From SAR324 cluster bacterium (GTDB lineage Bacteria; SAR324; NAC60-12): a stretch of 64,000 nt of DNA. A program made the translations under genes and the position numbers. Below, in pieces: positions 26,369 through 34,842 of the stretch (the stretch's first letter is position 1; the number at the start of each line of letters is the position of its first letter). The notes beneath the pieces were generated by a model. That model saw only the letters and a list, made by a program, of their open reading frames with translations. It ran no database searches and was not told the DNA's origin. The stretch lies in NCBI GenBank assembly GCA_028281495.1, contig JANQJU010000004.1, forward strand, positions 55,618 through 119,617, written 5' to 3'.

Positions 26369-27337
26369 ATGCAAAGCCTCTCTAAAACAAAAATTTCCCA
26401 AGCAGCTATCGAAAGTATTGTGAACCATCATTTTGGTCCACAATCGAAACTTCATACATTGGAGGAATTGAAGGATGGTTATTTCAACACAGCCTATCAG
26501 ATGACACTCCAAGATGGCTCGGCCTATGTCATGAAAGTCGCTCCGCATGAGTCCGTGGCAGCGCTTCGGTATGAACGGGGACTCATGAAAACAGAGGCAG
26601 CCGTGATGCGGCTCGTGCAAGAACAAACCTCCGTTCCAATTCCTCGAATCGCTTACTATGACGATTCACATCAACTCATTGATCACGTGTTCCTGATCAT
26701 GGAATATCTTCCTGGCATTCCCCTCAATAAACTACGTTCCCAGCTCTCTTCAGAAGTGCAAGAGCAAATCGAATATGACTTGGGAGCGCAAACACGTCAA
26801 ATCCATGCGATCACAGGTGCCTACTTTGGATTTCCACATCAAGTACACCAATTTGCTTCTTGGAAGGACCGCTTCGCGGCCATGTTCCAGAATGTCCTAC
26901 AAGATGGCAAAGACCGAGAGATCATTCTGCCGCTCCCTTATGAAGAATTCGAGCAATTGTTCACAAGGTTTGACTTTGCATTGGAGGAAATCACAACACC
27001 CCAACTCGTGCATTGGGACTTGTGGGACGGCAACATTTTTATCGATGAAACCACTCACCAAATTTGTGGGCTGATTGATTTTGAAAGAGCGCTGTGGGGA
27101 GATCCATTGATGGAATGCCATTTTGCCAACTTTGAAGAGGAGAATGCACACATGCGGGGCTATGGCCATCCACTTTTGAAAACCGAGTCCGCAAAGATTC
27201 GGCGCATGTTGTACAACCTCTATCTCTATCTCATCATGATCATCGAATGTTTCTATCGTGACTACGAAACCGACGATCAAAAAATATGGTCCACGGAGCA
27301 ACTCATCAAAGAAATCGAACGAGCCAACGCCTATTGA
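26369..27337 (+). CDS. APH/fructosamine-kinase-like phosphotransferase
   Basis: Soluble kinase-fold protein of 322 residues (PF01636-like). The N-lobe includes YVMKVAP with the ATP-binding Lys; the C-lobe has the catalytic loop [14 protein letters not shown] (H-x-D-x4-N) and the metal-binding [12 protein letters not shown]. The LWDGN wording is closer to fructosamine kinases than to aminoglycoside phosphotransferases, so a resistance role should not be assumed. Its 3' end overlaps the convergent sensor-kinase gene by seven bases. It follows the binding-protein gene by 12 bases and may be cotranscribed. Confidence 0.8.
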   Translation: MQSLSKTKISQAAIESIVNHHFGPQSKLHTLEELKDGYFNTAYQMTLQDGSAYVMKVAPHESVAALRYERGLMKTEAAVMRLVQEQTSVPIPRIAYYDDSHQLIDHVFLIMEYLPGIPLNKLRSQLSSEVQEQIEYDLGAQTRQIHAITGAYFGFPHQVHQFASWKDRFAAMFQNVLQDGKDREIILPLPYEEFEQLFTRFDFALEEITTPQLVHWDLWDGNIFIDETTHQICGLIDFERALWGDPLMECHFANFEEENAHMRGYGHPLLKTESAKIRRMLYNLYLYLIMIIECFYRDYETDDQKIWSTEQLIKEIERANAY

Positions 27338-29721
27338 ATCGAAGTGAGTGGTATTTGGCTGCGAGGGGGTTGTTTCGGCAGGTATTTATTCAACACATTC
27401 AGCAATTGATCCACATCCAAGGGTTTGGTGAGGTAGTCGGAAAAGCCCGCCTGGAAGGCCTCCTTTTTTCGTTCTGCAAAAGCATCAGCAGATAATGCGA
27501 TGATGGGAATATCGTGGAGTTGGTGATGCTGTCGGATTTGTGTTGTGGCTTCAAGCCCTCCCATCACAGGCATGTGCATATCCATGAGTACTAAATGGGG
27601 ATGCGATTCAAGAATTTTAGCAACACCTTCTTGTCCATTCACCGCAATGTCTACAGAAAGTCCGAAGCCTTCCAGTAACGCCTGAGCCATCCGACGATTG
27701 ATGAGATTGTCTTCCACCAATAAAATACGACTTTGAGGATCAAATTCTGTTCCATCCGAAGTCGACAGCTTTTCTTCTGTTGGTAGGGCTGCCTCGACAA
27801 GGGGGAGGGCCACCGTGATCGTGGTTCCCCCGCCAGGTGTGTCTTCCACTTGGATAGTCCCACTCAATAAGGCTAACAAGCGTTTCGTGATGGTCAGTCC
27901 CAGACCAGTCCCTCCGAACTCACGGGTGATACTGCCATCCACTTGTTCAAAGGGTTCGAAAATCTGCTGCTTTTTCGCGGCAGGTATGCCGACCCCCTGA
28001 TCACACACAATGAAAACCAAACGGTCTTTTAATCTATTCACTTGTAAAATGACGGAACGGTATGCTGGTGTGAACTTGATGGCATTGCCTAATAGGTTGA
28101 TCAGGATTTGATTCAACTTTGTTTGATCAGCCCGGATCCCTATTGGCAGAGCAGGATCAATGGTGAAGGTGTAGTCCAAGTGTTTCGGTTGGGCTTGCTG
28201 CTTGGTGATGTCATAAACCTGTTGCACCCAATCGGTCAGGGCAAAGTCTTCTTCTAGAACTTCCATATGGCCCGATTCGATTTTGGCTAAGTCCAAGATA
28301 TTGTTCACCACTTCCTTTAGATGTAACCCACTCAGATGAATGTTGATCAAAGCTTCGGCCTTCTCCTGAGAAACCGACGGTTGCTCTTCCTGCTTCAATA
28401 GAATTTGTACATAACCAATGATGGCATTGAGCGGCGTCCGAATTTCATGACTCATATTGGCCAGGAATTGGGACTTCGCCAGATTGGCACTTTCCGCCGC
28501 TTCCTTAGCTTGCTTCAACAGTTGGGTTTCTTTTTCAAAAAACATCTGCGCCATGTTCATTTTTTGTAGATTCAATTCACTTTCCAATCGAGCGGTTTCG
28601 GCATCATCCCGCAAGCGTTCCGCTCGTTTAAGGGCTTCGATGGCGAGGTTGAAATCTTGAGAGAGCAAACCAATCTCATCTTTACTCTCCACATGAAGAT
28701 CCACCTCCAGTTCGCCTTTTCGAATCGCATGGGTTGCCGAACTCAATTGGCCAATCGGACGCAGCAACACATAATGAACCGCTAAGAAAATCAACCCGAT
28801 TGTGGCCATGATGGTGATTATCGTGATGACCGCCACGGTGGCAGCGATCCGTCGACTTGCTCCAAACAGTTCATCCATAGGCAAATAAGCGACCAGACAC
28901 AGATCGGGCATGAGCTGACGTTGAAAAAAGTACCCGGAGCTACCAAAATAATTATACTCGATGGAATCTTCTGGAGATAAAGTTTGCAGTTGTTGGAAAA
29001 GAGGAGAGGGAAGAGACTTGCCTACTTGCTTGGCATCCGGATGCGCGATGATCTCGCCTACATGATTGATAAAAAAGAAAGCCCCCCGTTCTCCCCATCG
29101 ATGGGTTTGTGCTTGTTGCTCCAAGATATCCAGAGAAACCGTGATGACAAAATAACCTTTAAACTCCACCGGGGAACCAGCTCCCTGAGCAATGTCCTGA
29201 AGCTCCATGCGTTTGGAGATCAAGACCGCAAATTCCTGATTGTCGGGATTCTTATATATGGCTGTGGCCACCGGATCCGATTGGCGGATCACATCACGGA
29301 AATAGGGCGTATCTCCTTCTTCTTCGGTGACGTTGCGAATCGTCCGGTTGACATGACGGGTGTCTTCGTAGCCATCGGGCAGTAAAACCCGAATCTCATA
29401 ATATTGCGATTTGGAGCTTTGATAGCCTCCCAGGATTTCCAAGATTCGAGGATGATACAGTTGATAGCGCAATGCCTCATCTTCAATAAGCATGTACTTT
29501 TGTAGAAGCGGATTTTGACTGAACAGTTCCACATCCGCTTGAGCCGTTTGAATATACCATTGCACCAACCTTTCCATCTGTGTCATCAAGCCCAAGACTC
29601 GCTCTTGGATGTTTTCCTCTGCTTGATCCTGAGAAGTTTTGAAAGCAATTCCTCCCAAGAGCAACATCGGCAACACGATCAATGGAAAAATGATAACAAA
29701 CAGCTTGATCGAAAGCTTCAA
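27331..29721 (-). CDS. Hybrid sensor histidine kinase (extracytoplasmic sensor, HAMP, HisKA, HATPase, receiver)
   Basis: Membrane kinase of about 797 residues. TM1 ([19 protein letters not shown]) and TM2 ([20 protein letters not shown]) bracket a large periplasmic region resembling a dCache sensor. A HAMP region and coiled coil follow, then HisKA with [15 protein letters not shown], HATPase boxes ([25 protein letters not shown]) and a receiver with phosphoacceptor Asp in [13 protein letters not shown]. The start is TTG at 29721 behind AGGAGGAA; an upstream ATG would overlap the PotD-like gene by 86 bases. It lies 34 bases downstream of that gene, a layout that suggests the binding protein presents a ligand to this sensor. 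Confidence 0.88.
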   Translation of the reverse strand: MKLSIKLFVIIFPLIVLPMLLLGGIAFKTSQDQAEENIQERVLGLMTQMERLVQWYIQTAQADVELFSQNPLLQKYMLIEDEALRYQLYHPRILEILGGYQSSKSQYYEIRVLLPDGYEDTRHVNRTIRNVTEEEGDTPYFRDVIRQSDPVATAIYKNPDNQEFAVLISKRMELQDIAQGAGSPVEFKGYFVITVSLDILEQQAQTHRWGERGAFFFINHVGEIIAHPDAKQVGKSLPSPLFQQLQTLSPEDSIEYNYFGSSGYFFQRQLMPDLCLVAYLPMDELFGASRRIAATVAVITIITIMATIGLIFLAVHYVLLRPIGQLSSATHAIRKGELEVDLHVESKDEIGLLSQDFNLAIEALKRAERLRDDAETARLESELNLQKMNMAQMFFEKETQLLKQAKEAAESANLAKSQFLANMSHEIRTPLNAIIGYVQILLKQEEQPSVSQEKAEALINIHLSGLHLKEVVNNILDLAKIESGHMEVLEEDFALTDWVQQVYDITKQQAQPKHLDYTFTIDPALPIGIRADQTKLNQILINLLGNAIKFTPAYRSVILQVNRLKDRLVFIVCDQGVGIPAAKKQQIFEPFEQVDGSITREFGGTGLGLTITKRLLALLSGTIQVEDTPGGGTTITVALPLVEAALPTEEKLSTSDGTEFDPQSRILLVEDNLINRRMAQALLEGFGLSVDIAVNGQEGVAKILESHPHLVLMDMHMPVMGGLEATTQIRQHHQLHDIPIIALSADAFAERKKEAFQAGFSDYLTKPLDVDQLLNVLNKYLPKQPPRSQIPLTSIQ

Positions 29722-29755
29722 AGCAGTTCCTCCTCTGATTCCAACGCCAACACAT

Positions 29756-30853
29756 TCAATGCAAATCCTTTGAATGTAAAACTCGCTCGACGAGCTGATT
29801 CCACTTCTTGAAAGTACGCGGTGGCAATTGAGGCAATACAATACATTTGGAGCGCACTTCCGGAGGCGGATAGATGGTGGTATCGCTTAAAAATTCAGGG
29901 TCTAGGTAGGTCGTGGCTCCCGCATTGGCCGTAGCATAATAAACGCCTTGTGCGTTTTCGGCTGCATTTTTGGGATCATTCAAAAAGTTGAGAAATTGAT
30001 GTGCCCGCTGCTGCTGTTTCGACTTAGCAGAAACAATCGTATAATCTCGAAAAAAAATGCAGCCTTCTTCTGGAATGGCAAATCGAATCTCTGGATGGAA
30101 TTCTTGAAGCACCAAACCGTCACCGTTATAAGCATAGGCTACGCTAATCTCCCCTTTGGCAAGGAGCGATTGTTCGGCTTCCAAGGAGATATAGCCATAT
30201 TTGGCCACAAATGATTTCTGAGTTTTCAACAAGGTTTCGATTTGTTTCAAGGCGTCTGGTGTGTCTGAGTCTTCGATAGAAATTCCTAAAGTTTGGATAG
30301 CCGAAATCACCACATCAATGGTGTCATTCATCATCAACAATTTTCCTTTGACATCAGCTGGTGGCTGAAACAACTGTTTCCAGCTTGTGATCGGTTCTGA
30401 AACCAAATCCTGCCGGTAAGCTATCCCATTGGTTCCTTCAAAATACGGAACCACAGCCAATGTTTTCCATTCCGGTTGTTCGTTGAGAATTTGAGGGTCA
30501 ATGTGTTCCAAATTGGGAAGCAATGAGGCATCCAATGGAGCAATCCATCCTGCCTTGATATAGTTGGGTATCAACGCACGACTCACCACAATGATATCGT
30601 ACCCCTCCCCTTGCGTTTCCACCATCAGTTTATCTCGGTCTTCTTCGGACTCGTAAAACACCTGTTTGATCTTCGTCCCTGTTTCTTGTTCAAATCGGTC
30701 GGTCAATGTTTCCACCAAATAGGCTGGCCACGTGAGTATTACCAATTCGTTCGTTTGACTCCATCCAGAGTGAGGAAACCCTGCTATCAACCCGACAGCC
30801 ATAACGCACAATAACCCCAAACTCTGTTGTATCTTTTTGAATCGTAAGCTCAT
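29756..30853 (-). CDS. PotD-like polyamine-type binding protein
   Basis: Exported protein of 365 residues with a signal peptide ([21 protein letters not shown]). The mature protein matches spermidine/putrescine binding proteins: [47 protein letters not shown], and [20 protein letters not shown]. No PotABC transporter genes are adjacent; instead a hybrid sensor kinase follows on the same strand. A sensory role is therefore as likely as transport. Ligand identity is inferred only from the family. Confidence 0.82.
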   Translation of the reverse strand: MSLRFKKIQQSLGLLCVMAVGLIAGFPHSGWSQTNELVILTWPAYLVETLTDRFEQETGTKIKQVFYESEEDRDKLMVETQGEGYDIIVVSRALIPNYIKAGWIAPLDASLLPNLEHIDPQILNEQPEWKTLAVVPYFEGTNGIAYRQDLVSEPITSWKQLFQPPADVKGKLLMMNDTIDVVISAIQTLGISIEDSDTPDALKQIETLLKTQKSFVAKYGYISLEAEQSLLAKGEISVAYAYNGDGLVLQEFHPEIRFAIPEEGCIFFRDYTIVSAKSKQQQRAHQFLNFLNDPKNAAENAQGVYYATANAGATTYLDPEFLSDTTIYPPPEVRSKCIVLPQLPPRTFKKWNQLVERVLHSKDLH

Positions 30854-31209
30854 ACCTCCCCCCTTGTTGAAGATTCCTGATATTGAAGACTCCTCATGTT
30901 GGAGACCTGTGATAGTATCTCTGGAAGAGACTTTGGAATGCTCGTGACAAAGCCATCAAAAAGGCTCTAGCTTAGATATTACCTCTATTTAAGTGCTAGG
31001 CTTTTTTAAATAACAAGTTCGCGTGACTAGGAATGCATAGAAAGAGTGTATCGAAAAGCGAGGCGGTTTAAAATGTTTCTTTCCGTTGCCCCACGATACA
31101 CTTTGTTACACCTTGTTACAGCCCAGAAACGATTTGCTGGTCGTTATCCGCTAGAGTGGCCATTCTGAATTTTCTCACTGTTTCTCTCTGATGATTCCAC
31201 GAGGTCGAT
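30854..31209. other. Divergent intergenic region with a short degenerate repeat
   Basis: About 355 bases between the divergent PotD-like and lipase-like genes. A three-unit degenerate direct repeat lies at 30867-30914. No gene, hairpin terminator or clear promoter was recognised in the remainder. Confidence 0.4.
30867..30914. repeat. Degenerate 16-bp direct repeat, three units
   Basis: Units TTGAAGATTCCTGATA, TTGAAGACTCCTCATG and TTGGAGACCTGTGATA follow without spacers, directly upstream of the PotD-like start on the minus strand. Confidence 0.65.
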
Positions 31210-32007
31210 ATGAAAGCATTGCAAATGATTGGTGTGAGCGTTCTTATGAGTTTGTTTTTGAGTGCTTGCCAAACCAAAACCCATGTGATTCCCGATATTG
31301 AAACCCAGCTGCCTCCAGCTGCCCCTGGTGACTACGTTGTACTGCTTCATGGTATGTGGCGTAGCGGCTATGCAATGGAGCCGATAGCCCAGTATTTGCA
31401 AGCGAAGGGATACCGCACGATCAATGTAAGCTACCCTTCGACCGAATTTCCAATTGAAACCTTAGTGGATGATTATTTGGCTCCGGCGGTGGAATCGATT
31501 CCTCTGAACCAAGGACAAAAGATTCATTTTGTATCGCATTCGATGGGTGGCATTTTGGTGCGTTATTACCTCAAGCACCACAATGTGCCAAATCCAGGAA
31601 GGGTTGTGATGTTGAGTCCGCCCAATCAAGGGACGGACTTGGTCGATTTGGTGAAAGATACCGGTTGGTATGAAGGCTCTATTGGCCCGGCAGGCATGCA
31701 GCTCAGCACCGGCTCCGAAAGCTGGATTCACCAATTGGGACCCGTTGATTTCGAGCTCGGTGTGATTGCGGGGAATTACAACCCCAATTGGCTCACGTCC
31801 TGGATCTTACCTGGAGATGATGATGGGGTCGTTCCTGTAGACAAAATGAAGGTCGATGGTATGTCCGACCTCTTGCTGGTTTCTGAACGGCATTATCAAC
31901 TTCGACGCCACAAGCCGGTACTCCAACAAATCGTGTACTTTCTCGAAACTGGAGAATTCCTCCATGCGTCTTCGGTAATGGCGTCTCATCAAAGTGCTTC
32001 CTTGTAA
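31210..32007 (+). CDS. Alpha/beta-hydrolase lipoprotein, lipase-like
   Basis: Lipid-anchored hydrolase of 265 residues. The signal peptide ends in a lipobox (LMSLFLSAC). An alpha/beta-hydrolase core follows: VVLLHGMWRSGYAM (oxyanion region), the nucleophile elbow SHSMGG, GVIAG and the acidic DDDGVVPVDKM stretch, with a late His in ERHYQLRRH. These fit a triacylglycerol-lipase or esterase fold. An array of 17-bp repeats separates it from convergent arsM. Substrate is unknown. Confidence 0.82.
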   Translation: MKALQMIGVSVLMSLFLSACQTKTHVIPDIETQLPPAAPGDYVVLLHGMWRSGYAMEPIAQYLQAKGYRTINVSYPSTEFPIETLVDDYLAPAVESIPLNQGQKIHFVSHSMGGILVRYYLKHHNVPNPGRVVMLSPPNQGTDLVDLVKDTGWYEGSIGPAGMQLSTGSESWIHQLGPVDFELGVIAGNYNPNWLTSWILPGDDDGVVPVDKMKVDGMSDLLLVSERHYQLRRHKPVLQQIVYFLETGEFLHASSVMASHQSASL

Positions 32008-32026
32008 CCTTGAATGACTCCCTATG

Positions 32027-32117
32027 GTTTAGAGGATCACCCTGTTTAAAGGATCACCCTGTTTAAAGGATCACCCTGTTTAGAGGATCACCCTGTTTAG
32101 AGGATCACCTTGTTTAG
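32027..32117. repeat. 17-bp tandem repeat array, five units plus a partial
   Basis: Units of GTTTARAGGATCACCCT (R = A/G) run head to tail from 32027 to 32111, with a partial unit to 32117. It fills the gap between the convergent lipase-like and arsM genes. Each unit contains GATC. There are no spacers, so this is a minisatellite-like array and not a CRISPR. Confidence 0.9.
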
Positions 32118-32121
32118 GGTG

Positions 32122-32898
32122 TTATCTGGTATGAGGTTTGACGCCTTCAATATTAGCTGAGAACACTTGGCTGGCAGTATTGCCTTTGGATTCGATCTTT
32201 ACCTCCACAAACCCTACTTGGGTTAATATGGATTCCAGCTTAGCAATCGAGGAAGCCCCTCCGACACACCCCGTGTACAAAACAGGATCTTCCTGCATTT
32301 CCTGAGGCAACTCCTCGGTGGCGACCATATCAGAAATGGCCAAACGTCCTCCGGGGCGGAGCACCCGAAATGCTTCCTGGAACACCCGTTCTTTTTCTGG
32401 CGAGAGATTAATCACGCAATTGGATATGATCACATCCACCGAATGATCGGCAACGGGCAGATGTTCGATTTCCCCCAACCGAAACTCCACCTGAGACAAA
32501 CCTGTCTGTTTTGCATTTTTTCGTGCTTTGTTGATCATTTCTGGAGTCATGTCTATGCCGATCACCCGGCCGGTCGTCCCCACCGCCTTGGCAGCCAGAA
32601 AGCTATCGAATCCGCCGCCACTTCCCAAATCCAACACCGTCTCGCCTGCTTGCAATGAGGCGATTGCCTGTGGATTGCCACAGCCTAATCCCATATTGGC
32701 CCCTTCGGGAACTCCGGTTACTTCTTCTTCTGAATACCCTAAGGCCTTCGAAATGGATTCTACTGATGCCTGATTGCTCCCACTACAACAGCTTGAATCT
32801 GTCACGCTCCCTCCACATCCAGGAACGCTAGATTGGGCGACTTTTCCATAATTTTCTCGAACGATTTCACGAATTTCAGGATTGGTTAAGTTTTGCAT
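32122..32898 (-). CDS. arsM: Arsenite S-adenosylmethionine methyltransferase
   Basis: Cytoplasmic methyltransferase of 258 residues that methylates As(III). The SAM motif VLDLGSGGGFDSFLAA, then GRVIGIDMTPEMI, are clear. Arsenic-binding cysteines are seen in GLGCGNP, ISNCVINLSPEK and LYTGCVGGA, the ArsM pattern, with an extra CCSG near the N-terminus. No ars operon neighbours are present. The ATG at 32898 is preceded by AGGAGA, and that SD is present three times in tandem upstream (32899-32964). Confidence 0.93.
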   Translation of the reverse strand: MQNLTNPEIREIVRENYGKVAQSSVPGCGGSVTDSSCCSGSNQASVESISKALGYSEEEVTGVPEGANMGLGCGNPQAIASLQAGETVLDLGSGGGFDSFLAAKAVGTTGRVIGIDMTPEMINKARKNAKQTGLSQVEFRLGEIEHLPVADHSVDVIISNCVINLSPEKERVFQEAFRVLRPGGRLAISDMVATEELPQEMQEDPVLYTGCVGGASSIAKLESILTQVGFVEVKIESKGNTASQVFSANIEGVKPHTR

Positions 32899-32964
32899 AC
32901 GAATCTCCTATGAATGAGGTACGAATCTCCTATGAATGAGGCACGAATCTCCTATGAATGAAGT
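32899..32964 (-). repeat. 22-bp tandem repeat that triplicates the arsM ribosome-binding site
   Basis: Three head-to-tail 22-bp units, differing at two or three positions, begin directly at the arsM start codon. Each unit reads AGGAGATTCGT on the minus strand, but only the unit at 32899-32920 is followed by ATG; the others continue with AC or GC. The mRNA leader would carry three evenly spaced SD sequences. Confidence 0.85.
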
Positions 32965-33117
32965 CAGATGACAATATTTGACATCGTTGTATTGTGAACC
33001 ATCGGTTACCAAAACCGCGAAAATTCACTTCACCTCAATAGACGAAGATCGAAAAAAAAGACGCAAACTTTCGTCATTCCATCCCCAATCACAAATCGAG
33101 GCTGCTTGAAAACAAGG

Positions 33118-34398
33118 CTAAGTCTCGGCTAATAGCCAGTCGACCACAGAAAGGATTTCCACATCAGGGGGGGCTTCAAACGGAAGGTAAGGATCGTGAA
33201 CGAGCAATATCGGCTTGGCATCGGGTATTTTACGTTGCGCGTGTTGCAAACCTTTGAATTCACGCTTCCAATTGTCAGCATGGAGATGATCGGTTACTTG
33301 GATCAGTTGAGGAGGTTCGTTTCGGAAATAGGCTAAAAAATCACACTCCGATCCATTTTTGACAAAATACAGATCTTTGGTTCGACGGCGTAAATGCGAA
33401 AAAACCACATTTTCCAGGAGTTTCCCTCGATCTTCCGAAAACGCGTAATTTGCAACTGAAAGCAGACCATTGTCATATAAAAAGGCTTTCCGATTGCTCA
33501 ATTCTCGCCGCACCGTAGAAGGGTCATATTTTTCCAAAGGAGCAATCATATAGATCGAAAACACATGATCCACCCACTGATAAATTCGATCTTTGCTGAT
33601 GGAGACCCCTTTGGATTTCAATTCATTGTAAATCTTATGAATCGAAAACTCCTTGGTATACGATCTAACCAACCGCTTCACGAGATATTTGATTGCAGAA
33701 ACATCTTTGACGCCATAGCGCTCGACTAGATCGCGTAATAACATCACGTTGAAATACTCTTGCAAAATGGGAACTTTGAAGGTGTCGTTCACGAAAACCA
33801 ATTCGGGAAAACCACCCCACACCAAATACTCGTCGAATGCGTTATGGATTAAGGCGAGATTCTGGGAAGAATAGCGATCTTGGTGATTCACATCTCGGAA
33901 ATTTAAAAATTCAGGAAACGATAACGGTAACATCTCAATCGACAGACTGTGCCCCCGCAAAGCAGTTGCAATCTCTGTAGAAAGCAAACGCGCATTGGAC
34001 CCTGTTAAGAGAATATGACGCGTATGCGTGTCGTAAACTCTCCGAACAAACTTTTCCCACTGTGGCAATTCCTGAATTTCATCAAAGAAAATATACGACC
34101 GGGTGAGATCCAAATCGGGATACAATTCCAGCCAAGCATCAAAAATCCAATCGTAGTTGCCTGTCAAATCCAAGCGTTCATCTTCAAAGTTCAGATACAA
34201 CATATTTCGTCGAGGTACCCCCTGTTGTTCCAACTGATCCATCACTTGGAATAGGTAAGTCGTCTTACCCGCACGACGAGGACCAACCACCGTCCAAATC
34301 TTCTCAATCTCTGGAGAAAAGATCGTCTGTCGAGGTCGATATTTGGGAAACGGGTGTTGGTGAAAATCGGCAATTATTCGTTTCAAGCTCGTTTTCAT
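33118..34398 (-). CDS. AAA_14/DUF4143-type ATPase
   Basis: Soluble protein of 426 residues. N-terminal ATPase with Walker A GPRRAGKTT, Walker B SYIFFDEIQELPQWE and sensor LLTGSNARLL; then a winged-helix-like region and a C-terminal DUF4143 nuclease-like part (LLENVVFSHLRRR, NGSECDFLAYF, IQVTDHL). This architecture is common in bacteria, often in multiple copies and associated with mobile or defence regions, and its role is unsettled. The E...D..LxxF and IQV residues keep the look of a PD-(D/E)XK core. It stands alone between arsM and an intergenic palindrome. Confidence 0.82.
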   Translation of the reverse strand: MKTSLKRIIADFHQHPFPKYRPRQTIFSPEIEKIWTVVGPRRAGKTTYLFQVMDQLEQQGVPRRNMLYLNFEDERLDLTGNYDWIFDAWLELYPDLDLTRSYIFFDEIQELPQWEKFVRRVYDTHTRHILLTGSNARLLSTEIATALRGHSLSIEMLPLSFPEFLNFRDVNHQDRYSSQNLALIHNAFDEYLVWGGFPELVFVNDTFKVPILQEYFNVMLLRDLVERYGVKDVSAIKYLVKRLVRSYTKEFSIHKIYNELKSKGVSISKDRIYQWVDHVFSIYMIAPLEKYDPSTVRRELSNRKAFLYDNGLLSVANYAFSEDRGKLLENVVFSHLRRRTKDLYFVKNGSECDFLAYFRNEPPQLIQVTDHLHADNWKREFKGLQHAQRKIPDAKPILLVHDPYLPFEAPPDVEILSVVDWLLAET

Positions 34399-34842
34399 GA
34401 ATAGTGCTCGTTTAGGGAGGAATCAGACTTTTATTAAACGTTGGGAAACCATCCTAATAATTAGGAATCCATAAAAGTACCCAACTGCAACTTTCAATAG
34501 GATCAGGTTGTTAAGTCACAGTATAATATGTAATTTATCCCATGATAAGGAAATTTTTAACTAAATCTTCCTTATTAGAAGGAAATTAGCACTTCTTAAA
34601 AATAAAGCTTCCACTCATTGCAAATTCCCAATGGATATAAAACAATTTCATTGTTGAAACACACCAGAGATTTGAATCTAGAACCATCTGTTTCACCAAC
34701 CACTCCTATAAAACGGGGCTTCACGAATTTTTCTGAAAGGAACAAGCTGACGACAACAATTCATACGAATCCCCTCAAATTAAAACTAAGCTCATGGGAG
34801 AATCGATTCGAAAAGGTTTGATACAGAAGGCGGAGGTGGAAG
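34399..34842. other. 444-bp divergent intergenic region
   Basis: A/T-rich region between the divergent ATPase and Sel1-repeat genes. A perfect 15-bp palindrome lies at 34452-34466. A 67-codon open frame at 34618-34821 has no convincing SD or protein features and is not called. Confidence 0.4.
34452..34466. promoter_or_regulatory. 15-bp palindrome TCCTAAT-A-ATTAGGA
   Basis: Perfect 7-bp arms around one base, 54 bases upstream of the ATPase start. The inner 13 bp match the palindrome at 43105-43119 except for the central base, which suggests a shared regulator. Confidence 0.45.

Noticed and set aside
26369..27337. Aminoglycoside resistance gene
   Set aside because: The fold fits, but the catalytic loop is nearer to fructosamine kinases and nothing in the context points to resistance.
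29722..29841. N-terminal extension of the sensor kinase with a zinc-ribbon-like Cys pattern
   Set aside because: It overlaps the PotD-like coding end, and a TTG with a strong SD at 29721 is a better start; the cysteines come from the other frame.
32027..32117. Possible CRISPR array
   Set aside because: Units are 17 bp and directly abut each other with no spacers, and no cas gene is present.
34618..34821. 67-codon frame in the A/T-rich gap
   Set aside because: No ribosome site and no protein-like pattern; probably chance.
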